Shown here piece by piece: positions 26,961 to 36,209 of a stretch of 64,000 nucleotides of DNA. Location of the stretch: contig NZ_CP053351.1 of NCBI RefSeq assembly GCF_013394655.1, positions 3,574,001 through 3,638,000 of the forward strand, in the 5' to 3' direction. The DNA is from Winogradskyella schleiferi. GTDB lineage: Bacteria; Bacteroidota; Bacteroidia; Flavobacteriales; Flavobacteriaceae. The notes under the pieces were generated by a model. It had not been told where the DNA came from. It worked only from the letters and a program-made list of their open reading frames with translations, and ran no database searches. Position 1 is the first letter of the stretch; each line of letters begins with the position of its first letter. The translations under genes and the position numbers were made by a program.

Positions 26961-27112
26961 TGGATAAGTTAGAAGTTAATAAGGGCCGGAAGTATTTAAT
27001 GTTTTAAAACTTATGAGTTGGCAACAATCCAAAGTACTTAAAATCGTTAAATAATCTTCTAAACAAACAAAACTTTAAATACTTGTAACTTTAAGTACTT
27101 ATAACTTCTTAG

Positions 27113-27120
27113 TATATTTG
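27113..27120 (+). promoter_or_regulatory. -7 box of ubiE-porT (TATATTTG)
   Basis: A perfect TAnnTTTG 11 nt before the ubiE start codon, implying a very short leader. The preceding 60 nt repeat the word AAGTACTT/AAATACTT several times. Confidence 0.7.
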
Positions 27121-27131
27121 ACAAAAATTTT

Positions 27132-27863
27132 ATGGCTGAAAAAGTAAATCCATATAAGGACAGCGACCAATCCAAAAAGGTTCAAGTCACTAAAATGTTC
27201 GACACCATTTCTAAAGAATATGATGGTCTCAACCGTGTTATTTCGTTTGGTATCGATGTAAAATGGAGAAACAAGGTTGTAAAATTAGTGGCCCAAACTA
27301 ATCCTGAAAATATTTTGGATATCGCTACTGGAACGGGAGATTTAGCTATTAGCCTAACTTCTACGACCGCAAAAGAAATTATTGGCTTAGACATAAGTGA
27401 TGGCATGTTGGAAGTTGGACGAAAAAAAATTAAATCCAAAAACTTAGATAATGTCATATCCATGGTTATTGGAGATTCAGAAAATTTACCTTTTGAAGAT
27501 GACACTTTCGATGCTATAACCGTTGCTTTTGGTGTTCGTAATTTTGAACATTTAGAAAAAGGACTAGCTGAAATATTAAGAGTACTAAAACCGAATGGTA
27601 TTTTTGTGATTTTGGAAACTTCAGTACCTACAAATCCGATATACAAAGCGGGTTATAATGTACATACAAAATTAGTGATGCCTGTGATCGGAAAACTATT
27701 TTCCAAGGATAAAGTCGCCTATGATTATCTAAGTGAATCTGCTTCAGTTTTTCCTTATGGTGAAGCTTTGAACAATATTTTGAGAAAAATTGGGTTTATT
27801 AATGTGAAAGACATGCCACAAACTATGGGAGTGGCCACTATTTACTCAGCATCCAAATCGTAG
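27132..27863 (+). CDS. ubiE: Demethylmenaquinone methyltransferase
   Basis: This SAM-dependent enzyme performs the last step of menaquinone synthesis (UbiE/MenG). The protein has 243 residues with the N-terminal [21 protein letters not shown] typical of the family, the SAM-binding motif [26 protein letters not shown], and the signature [19 protein letters not shown]. As a menaquinone-using respiratory organism is expected in this phylum, MenG activity is the likely role. porT starts 1 nt after its stop codon. Confidence 0.96.
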   Translation: MAEKVNPYKDSDQSKKVQVTKMFDTISKEYDGLNRVISFGIDVKWRNKVVKLVAQTNPENILDIATGTGDLAISLTSTTAKEIIGLDISDGMLEVGRKKIKSKNLDNVISMVIGDSENLPFEDDTFDAITVAFGVRNFEHLEKGLAEILRVLKPNGIFVILETSVPTNPIYKAGYNVHTKLVMPVIGKLFSKDKVAYDYLSESASVFPYGEALNNILRKIGFINVKDMPQTMGVATIYSASKS

Positions 27864-27864
27864 T

Positions 27865-28581
27865 ATGAGGAAAACAATTTATGTTATTGCATTTTTATTA
27901 ACGTTCCAAAACGTTTCTGCTCAACTTTTTACCAAAGAAAAGGTAACTAATTCCATTGACAACATCGACAAGAAGTTTTTGACTTGGGGTTATTTTATTG
28001 GGTTTAACCAGTATGACTTTAATTTTGATTATAACGAAGACTTGAAAGATATTCTAGTTGATAAATCCTTTGGATTCCATTTAGGGCTTATTGGTGATAT
28101 GCGAATCAATGATTATCTCAATTTAAGACTTGAACCAGGCGTTTTCTTTACCACAAGAAATTTGCGTTATGACGAAAGTTATTTTGAAGGTATGGAATTT
28201 AATAATTCTGATTTGCTAAGAGAAGTAAAATCCACTTATGTCCATGTGCCTTTATTATTAAAAGTATCCACTAAACGGATTAATAATTTTAAACCATTTA
28301 TTGTAGGAGGCGTTTCGGCTGCCCTAAACCTTTCAAGTAATCAAGATAACCCAAATGACAATAGTTCTGGTGAGTTTAGAATGACCAAAAACACGTACTT
28401 CTATGAAATAGGTTTTGGTATAGATTTGTATTTACTCTATTTCAAATTTACGCCATCCATACGCGGTATTTTTGCTATGAATGATGAACTTATTAGAGAT
28501 GCCGACCCAAATAGTCCTTGGACAGGAAATGTCTCAAAAATGCAAACCAGAGGTGTTTTTATCAATTTCACATTTCAATAG
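27865..28581 (+). CDS. porT: PorT-family outer-membrane protein (type IX secretion)
   Basis: The 238-residue protein has a signal peptide (1-19, ending NVSAQ) and a small eight-strand-like beta-barrel pattern (GFHLGLIGDMRINDYLNLRLEPGVFF, YVHVPLLLKVS, FIVGGVSAALNL), ending in a phenylalanine-containing strand. In Flavobacteriaceae porT typically follows ubiE, which is exactly the order here. PorT is needed for the type IX secretion system and gliding, though its exact place in the machine is not settled. Its 3' end overlaps the convergent methyltransferase gene by 14 nt. Confidence 0.88.
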   Translation: MRKTIYVIAFLLTFQNVSAQLFTKEKVTNSIDNIDKKFLTWGYFIGFNQYDFNFDYNEDLKDILVDKSFGFHLGLIGDMRINDYLNLRLEPGVFFTTRNLRYDESYFEGMEFNNSDLLREVKSTYVHVPLLLKVSTKRINNFKPFIVGGVSAALNLSSNQDNPNDNSSGEFRMTKNTYFYEIGFGIDLYLLYFKFTPSIRGIFAMNDELIRDADPNSPWTGNVSKMQTRGVFINFTFQ

Positions 28582-29311
28582 TACGCCTTCGAAATTCACT
28601 TAATAGTATTGCCGTTGCATTGGCAACATTTAAACTTTCGGTGTCTTTAATTTCCCCAAATTGTGGAATGGTAACTTTTCTGGTCACGTGAGCTTCAACG
28701 GCTTCAGATATCCCATTAGCTTCATTTCCTAGAACAATAATTCCATTGGGTGGTAAATTCGTGGTGTAAATGTTTTCGCCAGTTAAGAAAGTCCCAAAAA
28801 CTTCGGTCTTACTAGATTCTAAATAGTCTATTAAATCCAAATACTGAACATTAACTCGTGTTAAAGAACCCATTGTCGCTTGCACTACTTTTGTATTGTA
28901 GCAATCAACCGTATTTTGGCTACAAACCAAATTTTTAATACCAAACCAATCGCAAAGTCTAATAATAGTTCCTAAATTACCAGGATCCCTTACGTTATCT
29001 AAAACTACGGTTAACCCGCTTTGTTGGGCTGATTTTTCTTCTGGAATTTCAAAAATAGCTAAACCTATATTCGGATTTTTAAGAGCTGATATTTTCTTTA
29101 ATTCAGTTTCTGAAATCTTAGTAATTAAATGGGTTGGTGCCTCAAAAATCAAATCAGTAGTATAGAGATTTTTCAACCTGTAATCCGATTTCAAAAACTC
29201 AGAAATTCCTTTGATGCCTTCAACTATAAACAAAGCATTTTGTTGTCTGCCTTTTTTTTGACTTAAGCTTTTAACTAACTTGATTTGATTCTTTGATAAA
29301 ATTGAACTCAT
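28568..29311 (-). CDS. TrmH/SpoU family RNA methyltransferase
   Basis: The 247-residue SPOUT enzyme methylates ribose 2'-OH in rRNA or tRNA. It shows the N-terminal substrate-binding domain (QKKGRQQNALFIVEGIKGISE) and the knotted SAM domain with motifs LDNVRDPGNLGTIIRLCDWFGI, VLGNEANGIS and IPQFGEIKDTESLNVANATAILLSE, cut here only by the line of reading. The target RNA cannot be told. The gene is convergent with porT with overlapping ends and lies back to back with tamL. Confidence 0.94.
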   Translation of the reverse strand: MSSILSKNQIKLVKSLSQKKGRQQNALFIVEGIKGISEFLKSDYRLKNLYTTDLIFEAPTHLITKISETELKKISALKNPNIGLAIFEIPEEKSAQQSGLTVVLDNVRDPGNLGTIIRLCDWFGIKNLVCSQNTVDCYNTKVVQATMGSLTRVNVQYLDLIDYLESSKTEVFGTFLTGENIYTTNLPPNGIIVLGNEANGISEAVEAHVTRKVTIPQFGEIKDTESLNVANATAILLSEFRRRTIEM

Positions 29312-29512
29312 AGAACTCGTTTAAACTTTTTTAATTTGGTATAATATACAAAGTAAACCTATTTTGGTTTAAAAGTGTTTTAAAATTAAATTGACTATTC
29401 TATTTCTGTAGCAGAAATGGTATTATTTTTGTTTCAGGTAATAAATTAAATAAGACACCTCTTTTTGAATCTACAACACTTAACTTCAATAGTATATCCC
29501 TTCAACAAATCG

Positions 29513-32059
29513 ATGTATCGGAATGCACTGGTTTTGGTATGCGTATTCATGCTAAGTTCTTGTAATGTCGTAAAACGTGTAAAAAGCGATGAGCATCTTA
29601 TTACCAATAACACCATTCTCGAAGATGGAGATAAAGTGACCAATGAGCGTATTAATAATATTATTGCGCAGCGCACCAACTCTGGTATGCGCAGGTTTTT
29701 AGGATTTCCATTAAAACTTCATATTTACAACCTGGCCAGACCCAACATTGATTCCATTTTATACGCCAATGTATTGAGTGACTCTTCTAAAGTAAAACGA
29801 AGAACGGCTCTACTTTCCAAAAAGCAATTTGATAAATTGATGGAATCGCGACGCAATTTTAATTCATGGTTAAAGCGTACAGGTGAAGCTCCCGTAATTT
29901 ACAATGAGGACAAAACTATCAAAACCGCTAGTAATCTTAGAAAATACTATTATAGTAAGGGATGGTTTAATAATGAAATTACTTACGAGGTTGACAAGGA
30001 CAGTAATAAATTGGCTCAGGTCACTTACAAAGTCAAAAAACGCAAACCTTACATTTTAGATTCCATTACGCCTTATATCAGTAGTCCTGCGATTGATATA
30101 CTTTATGATAAATTCAGTAAAAACTCTTTACTGAAAAAAGGAGAACAGTACGACGAACAGAATTACGAAACGGAACGCGAACGCATCAACAGTTATTTAC
30201 GAAATGCTGGCTTTTATCATTTTGGGCAAGATTACATCCGTTTTGAAATGGACACTATCAACACCAATCATAAAGTACACACTGATATCATTATAGCCAA
30301 TAGAACGATACGAGGCGATGATTCTACAACTACCAGGCCTTTTAAGATTTATAAGATAAAGGAGGTCAATATATTTACAGACGACAATTATGAAAATCGT
30401 AACAAACCAATAACAGATACCACAACCTATAAGGATTTTAACCTTTACAGTAAGGAAAAATTAAGATTCAGGCCGAAAGCGTTGACAGATGCTGTTTTTA
30501 TAAATAAAGGCGACACTTTTAGTGCTTTAGCTCAAAGTAGGACTTCCCGATATCTTAACGATCTACAGATGTTTAGATATCCAAATGTTGATTTTATTGA
30601 AAATGAGGAGGATACTACACTTACCGCAAATATATATTTAGAGCCCAAAAAGCAATACGGTTTAAGTTTTGATCCAGAAATCAACACTAGTAATATTCAA
30701 ACGATAGGGTTTTCATTTAGTGCAGGATTAAAGATAAGAAATATTTTCAGAGGCGCAGAAACGTTGGAAATATCTGGAATCGCAGCCATTGGCGCTTCAA
30801 AGACCCGAAATGATCCTGAATCTGCTTTTTTCGATATTAATGAATTTGGTGGCAATATTCGTTTAACCATTCCAAGGTTATTCAGCCCATTTAACACCGA
30901 TAAGATTATTCCTAAATACATGTCGCCAAGCACAGCCATAAGTCTTTCTGCTACGAGCCAACAAAATATTGGGCTAGATAAACAATCACTTTCAGGCATA
31001 TTTAGTTATAATTGGTTTCCTTCAAAAACCGTGACCAACACCCTAGAACTGTTTAATGTCAACTTTGTTAAAAACTTAAATACCAGCAATTACTTCGGTG
31101 TGTATCAAAACTCCTTTAATAGGTTAAATTCAATTGCCCGAGACATCAATTACATAGCCAGCGATGCTATTTTACAGGATGACGAATTAGGGTCAAATCG
31201 GTATCAGCCTGCAGATATTTTTATTGATGATGTTTTGGTAGGAAATACCAGTTTATCGTCTAATGACGACGATTACTTAACTGTAAATAATATAGATGAG
31301 CGAAAAGAACGACTTACTGAAAACAACCTTATTTTCTCTACAAGTTTCGATTATAAAATAGATAAGCGAAACAATATTTTTGATAATGATTTCTCTGTTT
31401 TTAAATGGCGATTAGAATTAGCTGGTAATCTACTTTCTAACATTTCCAATATTGTAGGATTAACTAAAAATGATGCTGGTAATTACGAAGTCTTCGGAGT
31501 GGCGTTTTCGCAATATGTCAAAGCCGAAGTAGATTACGTAAAGTATGTTGATTTGGGGAGAAAGAATGTATTTGCTTTCCGCAGTTATGTTGGTGTTGCT
31601 ATTCCGTATGGAAACTCCAACAGTATTCCTTTTGCTGAAAGTTTCTTTGCTGGTGGACCCAATGACAATAGAGCTTGGACGGCTTATAATTTAGGTCCAG
31701 GAAGTTCTAAAACTACTAATGAATTTAATGAGGCAAACTTTAAACTGCATCTAAGTGCAGAACAACGCTTCAGCTTATTTGGAGCATTTCAAGGTGCTAT
31801 TTTTGCAGATGCTGGAAATATATGGAATGTTTTGGACAATGTTGAAGAGGATGCTGCAACATTAACCAGTTTTGACTCGTTAAAAGATATTGCATTAGGC
31901 TCTGGTTTTGGCTTGCGATACGACTTTGATTTTTTTGTACTACGTTTCGATGTTGGGTTCAAAACTTATGACCCTTCACAGGTTGAGAGCAACCGTTGGT
32001 TTAGGGACTATAATTTTAGTAATGCGGTTTATAATATTGGAATTAACTATCCTTTTTAA
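29513..32059 (+). CDS. tamL: TamL: lipid-anchored BamA/TamA-family outer-membrane assembly protein
   Basis: The real start is ATG at 29513 (MYRNALVLVCVFMLSSC); the frame runs back to 29465 only through a TTG. A lipobox cysteine at residue 17 of this form is the hallmark of TamL, the Bacteroidota version of TamA, which helps insert outer-membrane proteins. The middle region holds POTRA-like repeats (YILDSITPYI, YKIKEVNIFTDD, AQSRTSRYLNDLQMFRYPNV). The C-terminal half is an Omp85 barrel with the lid-lock-like segment GGPNDNRAWTAYNLGPG. A TamB partner is not in this window. Confidence 0.9.
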   Translation: MYRNALVLVCVFMLSSCNVVKRVKSDEHLITNNTILEDGDKVTNERINNIIAQRTNSGMRRFLGFPLKLHIYNLARPNIDSILYANVLSDSSKVKRRTALLSKKQFDKLMESRRNFNSWLKRTGEAPVIYNEDKTIKTASNLRKYYYSKGWFNNEITYEVDKDSNKLAQVTYKVKKRKPYILDSITPYISSPAIDILYDKFSKNSLLKKGEQYDEQNYETERERINSYLRNAGFYHFGQDYIRFEMDTINTNHKVHTDIIIANRTIRGDDSTTTRPFKIYKIKEVNIFTDDNYENRNKPITDTTTYKDFNLYSKEKLRFRPKALTDAVFINKGDTFSALAQSRTSRYLNDLQMFRYPNVDFIENEEDTTLTANIYLEPKKQYGLSFDPEINTSNIQTIGFSFSAGLKIRNIFRGAETLEISGIAAIGASKTRNDPESAFFDINEFGGNIRLTIPRLFSPFNTDKIIPKYMSPSTAISLSATSQQNIGLDKQSLSGIFSYNWFPSKTVTNTLELFNVNFVKNLNTSNYFGVYQNSFNRLNSIARDINYIASDAILQDDELGSNRYQPADIFIDDVLVGNTSLSSNDDDYLTVNNIDERKERLTENNLIFSTSFDYKIDKRNNIFDNDFSVFKWRLELAGNLLSNISNIVGLTKNDAGNYEVFGVAFSQYVKAEVDYVKYVDLGRKNVFAFRSYVGVAIPYGNSNSIPFAESFFAGGPNDNRAWTAYNLGPGSSKTTNEFNEANFKLHLSAEQRFSLFGAFQGAIFADAGNIWNVLDNVEEDAATLTSFDSLKDIALGSGFGLRYDFDFFVLRFDVGFKTYDPSQVESNRWFRDYNFSNAVYNIGINYPF

Positions 32060-32597
32060 ATATGAAAGACTTGAAACCGCTGCGCTTATAGATATTAGAA
32101 TCAAGACTTGACTAAATCACGAGCTGATAAAATTTTTTATAATGTATTGAAATGTGTAACTAGTCAATATGTACTTCTCGAGATAACTTACTGATTGTCA
32201 TAATAAAAATTTAACCGCTAGGAACCCAAGGAAAAATCGTAAGGATTGCAAGGTGATTAATTTTAAAGTTTTAATGCATTCGCCCTTTGCGTAAATCTTT
32301 GTGAACCTTACGATTTTAAAATATATGAATTATAAAAATGGTAAAATGATTTTAATTCTGTTTCTCAGATACTTAGAATTTGCCTTTGTTCTTGATTCTA
32401 ACAGCGCAGCGGTCAATTGACTTATATCGTACAACATTGTTCCAGAATAGCGACAAATTAATTTTTAGAACTCAAAAGTGTATAAACACACCAAACCGAT
32501 AACGTTTTCGGGATTTTATAACAGTTTAGAAGTTATAAATACTCAAATTATCCGTATTTTTGATATCTAAAATTTTCAATCCAAAAACCAAAAAATT
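32060..32597. repeat. Gene-free region of nested inverted repeats between tamL and fbaA
   Basis: No gene is seen in these 538 nt. An outer inverted pair, CCGCTGCGCT...TTAGAATCAAG (32077-32105) and CTTGATTCTAACAGCGCAGCGG (32391-32412), encloses an inner pair AAATCGTAAGG (32234-32244) and CCTTACGATTT (32306-32316). Close to the inner right arm is TTTGCGTAAATCTTTGTG, which looks like a dispersed sequence I associate with Flavobacteriaceae. The fbaA promoter box lies at the right end. Confidence 0.65.
32555..32562 (+). promoter_or_regulatory. -7 box of fbaA (TATTTTTG)
   Basis: A perfect TAnnTTTG 35 nt before the fbaA start codon. Confidence 0.7.
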
Positions 32598-33665
32598 ATG
32601 AGTCACAATATTAAACCTGGAGTTGCTACAGGTAAAGAAGTTCAGAATATCTTCAATTATGCTAAAGCAAAAGGCTTTGCCTTACCAGCTGTAAACGTTA
32701 TTGGTTCTAACACTATAAATGGTGTTTTAGAAACTGCAAGAGATTTAAATGCTCCTGTTATTATTCAATTTTCTAATGGTGGTGCACAATTTAATGCAGG
32801 TAAAGGCTTGAGTAATGAGGGTCAGAAAGCTGCTATACAAGGTGCTATCGCAGGCGCAAAACATGTGCATCAATTAGCTGAAGCTTATGGTGTACCTGTA
32901 ATTTTACATACCGATCATTGCGCTAAGAAATTATTACCATGGATTGATGGTCTTTTAGATGCTAGTGAACAGCACTATAAGGAAACCGGAAAATCACTTT
33001 ACAGTTCCCACATGATTGATTTATCGGAGGAACCGATAGAGGAAAACATTGAAATCTGTAAAAAATATCTTGAGCGTATGAGCAAAATGGGTATGACTTT
33101 AGAGATTGAATTAGGTATTACAGGTGGCGAAGAAGATGGTGTGGACAATACAGATGTTGACGATTCTAAACTATACACCCAACCTGAAGAAGTGGCTTAT
33201 GCTTATGAAGAGTTAAGTAAAGTAAGTGATCAGTTTACAATTGCGGCTGCTTTTGGAAATGTACATGGTGTTTACAAACCTGGAAATGTAAAATTAACAC
33301 CGAAAATCTTAAAAAATTCTCAAGACCATATCTCTAAAAAATATGGTGTTGAGCATAATCATATTGATTTCGTTTTCCATGGTGGATCTGGTTCTACCGT
33401 TGAAGAAATAAGAGAAGGTATTAGTTACGGCGTTATTAAAATGAACATTGATACAGATATGCAATGGGCTTTTTTAAGTGGTGTTAGAGATTATGTTCAA
33501 GATAATAAAGACTATTTACAAACTCAAATTGGCAATCCAGACGGAAATGATGTGCCTAACAAAAAATACTATGATCCACGTGTTTGGTTACGTAAAGGAG
33601 AAGATGCTTTTGTAGATAGACTTAAAAAAGCATTTCAAGATTTAAATAATGTAGATACGTTATAA
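32598..33665 (+). CDS. fbaA: Class II fructose-bisphosphate aldolase
   Basis: This zinc-dependent aldolase interconverts fructose 1,6-bisphosphate with dihydroxyacetone phosphate and glyceraldehyde 3-phosphate. The 355-residue protein matches the FbaA subgroup. Visible features are NVIGSNTINGVLE, the metal site HTDHCAKKLLPWIDGLL, LEIELGITGGEEDGVDN, FGNVHGVYKPGNVKL with another metal histidine, FHGGSGS, and NIDTDMQWA near residue 285. It stands alone with its own promoter and terminator. Confidence 0.97.
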   Translation: MSHNIKPGVATGKEVQNIFNYAKAKGFALPAVNVIGSNTINGVLETARDLNAPVIIQFSNGGAQFNAGKGLSNEGQKAAIQGAIAGAKHVHQLAEAYGVPVILHTDHCAKKLLPWIDGLLDASEQHYKETGKSLYSSHMIDLSEEPIEENIEICKKYLERMSKMGMTLEIELGITGGEEDGVDNTDVDDSKLYTQPEEVAYAYEELSKVSDQFTIAAAFGNVHGVYKPGNVKLTPKILKNSQDHISKKYGVEHNHIDFVFHGGSGSTVEEIREGISYGVIKMNIDTDMQWAFLSGVRDYVQDNKDYLQTQIGNPDGNDVPNKKYYDPRVWLRKGEDAFVDRLKKAFQDLNNVDTL

Positions 33666-33684
33666 GATTTTACAAATCACTTTT

Positions 33685-33728
33685 AAAAACCCATTAGAAC
33701 TTGATATCAGTGTTTTAATGGGTTTTTA
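33685..33728 (+). terminator. Intrinsic terminator of fbaA
   Basis: AAAAACCCATTA and TAATGGGTTTTT flank a 19-nt loop and end in a T-rich run. Confidence 0.8.
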
Positions 33729-33734
33729 TTTAAT

Positions 33735-33909
33735 GAACTCATCTTGACTATTTCTATCTCCTAAAAATGGAAGAAATCCGCCCATACTTCGTTACTTCTC
33801 TTATCCGTAGCGATGCAATGTCTTTCAAAAAGTGTCTAATCTGGACATATTTCATCTCACCCGATAGTTATACGGGATCGGTTAAACCCAAAAAAGTCAA
33901 AATCTGTTC
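33735..33909. mobile_element. 175-bp MITE-like element, copy 2
   Basis: The left end is GAACTCATCTTGACTATTT; the right end is a degraded inverted match (reverse complement GAACAGATTTTGACTTTTT, 16 of 19). From 33800 onward about 72 of 90 aligned positions match copy 1 (from 20321), including the hairpin CCCGATAGTTATACGGG. No gene is seen in it. It fills much of the 406-nt fbaA-accD gap. Confidence 0.75.
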
Positions 33910-33986
33910 GTCTACAAAATTCAAATTTTAAGATACTTTTCTCAATTTTTGAGTTATATTTAATAAAACAGTAAGTTTGTACCTTA

Positions 33987-33994
33987 TACATTTG
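33987..33994 (+). promoter_or_regulatory. -7 box of accD (TACATTTG)
   Basis: A TAnnTTTG match 77 nt before the accD start codon. It leaves a leader of about 70 nt, in which I see no strong fold. Confidence 0.6.
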
Positions 33995-34071
33995 CAAACT
34001 ACAACTAACTAAAACTAACGACAACGATTTTTTAAGATCTAAAAATCGTAAACCCTAAACATTAAATCGAT

Positions 34072-34932
34072 ATGGCTTGGTTTAAAAGAAAAGAAAAAGG
34101 TATACATACGTCTACGGAAGAAAAGAAAGATACTCCCAAAGGACTTTGGTACAAATCTCCAACAGGAAAAATAATAGATACTAAAGAACTTGAACAGAAT
34201 TTTTATGTAAGTCCTGAAGATGGTTATCACGTGAGAATTGGCAGTAATGAATATTTTCAAATTCTGTTTGATGATAATAAATATAAAGAGCTGGATGCTA
34301 ATTTAACCTCAAAGGATCCACTAAAATTTGAAGATACTAAAAAATATCCGGACCGCTTAAAGGCGGCACAAGAAAAGACCAACCTTAAAGATGCCGTGCG
34401 TACTGCTGTTGGTAAATCTAATGGAGAAGATTTAGTGGTTGCTTGCATGGACTTTAGTTTTATTGGTGGTTCCATGGGAAGTGTTGTTGGCGAAAAAATC
34501 GCTAGAGCGGCAGACTATTCCTTGAAAAAGAAAATACCATTAATGATTATTAGTAAATCTGGAGGTGCTAGAATGATGGAAGCTGCATTATCTTTAATGC
34601 AATTAGCTAAAACCTCTGTAAAATTAGCACAATTGGCAGATGCTGGTATTCCTTATATTTCATTGTGTACAGATCCTACAACTGGAGGCACAACCGCCTC
34701 TTTTGCAATGTTAGGTGATATCAATATTGCTGAACCTGGTGCATTAATCGGTTTTGCTGGTCCAAGAATTGTACGCGATACAACTGGAAAAGAATTACCT
34801 GAAGGATTCCAGACTTCCGAATTCTTATTGGAACATGGGTTCCTGGATTTTATAACCCATCGAAGGGATTTAAAAATGAAAGTGAATCTATATCTCGATT
34901 TGATAAAGAATAAGCCTATACGTACTGCGTAA
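34072..34932 (+). CDS. accD: Acetyl-CoA carboxylase carboxyltransferase subunit beta without zinc finger
   Basis: AccD and AccA transfer the carboxyl group from carboxybiotin to acetyl-CoA, giving malonyl-CoA for fatty-acid synthesis. The 286 residues hold the crotonase-type carboxyltransferase core: [18 protein letters not shown], the [13 protein letters not shown] oxyanion region and [17 protein letters not shown]. The N-terminus starts [10 protein letters not shown] like other AccDs. However, the four cysteines of the usual zinc ribbon are gone: the positions read [10 protein letters not shown] and [10 protein letters not shown]. The gene is single, with its own promoter and terminator. 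Confidence 0.95.
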   Translation: MAWFKRKEKGIHTSTEEKKDTPKGLWYKSPTGKIIDTKELEQNFYVSPEDGYHVRIGSNEYFQILFDDNKYKELDANLTSKDPLKFEDTKKYPDRLKAAQEKTNLKDAVRTAVGKSNGEDLVVACMDFSFIGGSMGSVVGEKIARAADYSLKKKIPLMIISKSGGARMMEAALSLMQLAKTSVKLAQLADAGIPYISLCTDPTTGGTTASFAMLGDINIAEPGALIGFAGPRIVRDTTGKELPEGFQTSEFLLEHGFLDFITHRRDLKMKVNLYLDLIKNKPIRTA

Positions 34933-34940
34933 AAACATAA

Positions 34941-34979
34941 AGCGAGCCTACTTCTCAGTAAATGATGGCTCGCTTTTTT
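34941..34979 (+). terminator. Intrinsic terminator of accD
   Basis: AGCGAGCC and GGCTCGCT form the stem over an 18-nt loop, followed by six or more T residues. Confidence 0.85.
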
Positions 34980-35004
34980 ATTCTAATCAACCAAAAAAAA
35001 TCTT

Positions 35005-35898
35005 CTAATTTAAAGTAAAAGGAATTTCTGTCCCATTGTTAAAAGTAAATGTGGCTTGGTCATCACAAGCTCCATCTCCATAATCCAATATGCCACCAAA
35101 ATTGGTTCGCTGTACATCAAAAGTCCCACTCACGAAATACGCACAATTAGCCGGTCTACTCAAAGGCGTTAACACGGTGTAGGTATGAGAATTACCATTA
35201 ATAAAAATTGCTGTCCAATTTCCTGTGATTTCAAAAATATTATCACTAAAATCACCAGTACCAAAACCTTCAACCCATTCTCTAATTTTTGCACCTTCTC
35301 TTGAAGCTTCAGCTCCATTTGGCCAAACTACAGTTATATCTAGGCTATGTGTAAACTGAGGGTTGCCATTGTCGTTGGATCGCTCTCTTAAAATAGAACG
35401 ACTTGCAATGACGTTTTTGGCGTCAAAGTAAAAGTCCAGTAAATTATAGTTAATCATAATTTGTTGTGCTTCTGGATTTCTTGTATAGTCAAACACAATT
35501 TGTCCACGTATCAAATGCCCACGTACCATGCAACCTTCCGTACCAAAATCTAAAGTGACTTGACGATAACCTTGCTGAGCAACAATCGTGATAGTGACAC
35601 ATGCGGGAATAGTTCCATCTTGAGGATTTCGATCGGAAATACCAGATTCTTGTTCTTCATAAGCCTCAATAACGAGATCGCCCAAGACGCTATCTATTTG
35701 GTCAATTTCTGCTGACCGCTGCAACTCTAAGGTAGCTTCCAGCTGACTTTCAGGTTCTGTGGTGTCATTGTTATTGCTACAAGAAGTACATATTAAACCT
35801 AAAACCGCTAGGCTTAACACTGCTCTTTTAAATAAATTAAAGTTTTTTCCCAGATCGTTACTCATAATTCTTTTGACTTCGTGATGTAATGTTTTCAT
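35005..35898 (-). CDS. Lipoprotein of unknown function
   Basis: The 297-residue protein has a lipoprotein signal ending LGLICTSC near residue 40. ATG at 35865 (MSNDLGKNFNLFKRAVLS) would give a more usual signal length than ATG at 35898; both are possible. The mature part is beta-rich with aromatic and glycine-containing strands (VTLDFGTEGCMVRGHLIRGQIVFDY, ITGNWTAIFINGNSHTYTV), suggesting a beta-sandwich or beta-helix envelope protein. I do not recognise a named family. It is flanked by the accD terminator and a 311-nt gap. Confidence 0.75.
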   Translation of the reverse strand: MKTLHHEVKRIMSNDLGKNFNLFKRAVLSLAVLGLICTSCSNNNDTTEPESQLEATLELQRSAEIDQIDSVLGDLVIEAYEEQESGISDRNPQDGTIPACVTITIVAQQGYRQVTLDFGTEGCMVRGHLIRGQIVFDYTRNPEAQQIMINYNLLDFYFDAKNVIASRSILRERSNDNGNPQFTHSLDITVVWPNGAEASREGAKIREWVEGFGTGDFSDNIFEITGNWTAIFINGNSHTYTVLTPLSRPANCAYFVSGTFDVQRTNFGGILDYGDGACDDQATFTFNNGTEIPFTLN

Positions 35899-36209
35899 GA
35901 TAACTTTTTTTTTGAACTTATCTTATGCTATTAACATTTAACGAGTTCATTGTTAATATATTGTTAAGACCAATAGTTTAACAAAAGGTTTAATCACTTA
36001 AAAAAAATTCGTTTTTTTAATGAAGTCTGTATTCTGTAACAAGGTGAAAAGATTATAGTTGCTTCCTCAGCATAAGCCTCTAAAATGAGGCCTAGCGTTT
36101 GAGCATCATCAATTTCTAAATTAACGTGACTTTTATGAAATGAAACCCAGTATTTGTTATATCGTCTATAGCTCTTTTGAAAATTCCGAACTAGAATTGG
36201 TATATTTTT
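35899..36209. other. Intergenic gap, nothing identified
   Basis: This gap lies between the lipoprotein gene and the first PAS kinase gene. It is AT-rich, and I see no gene, convincing terminator or promoter consensus. Confidence 0.4.
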
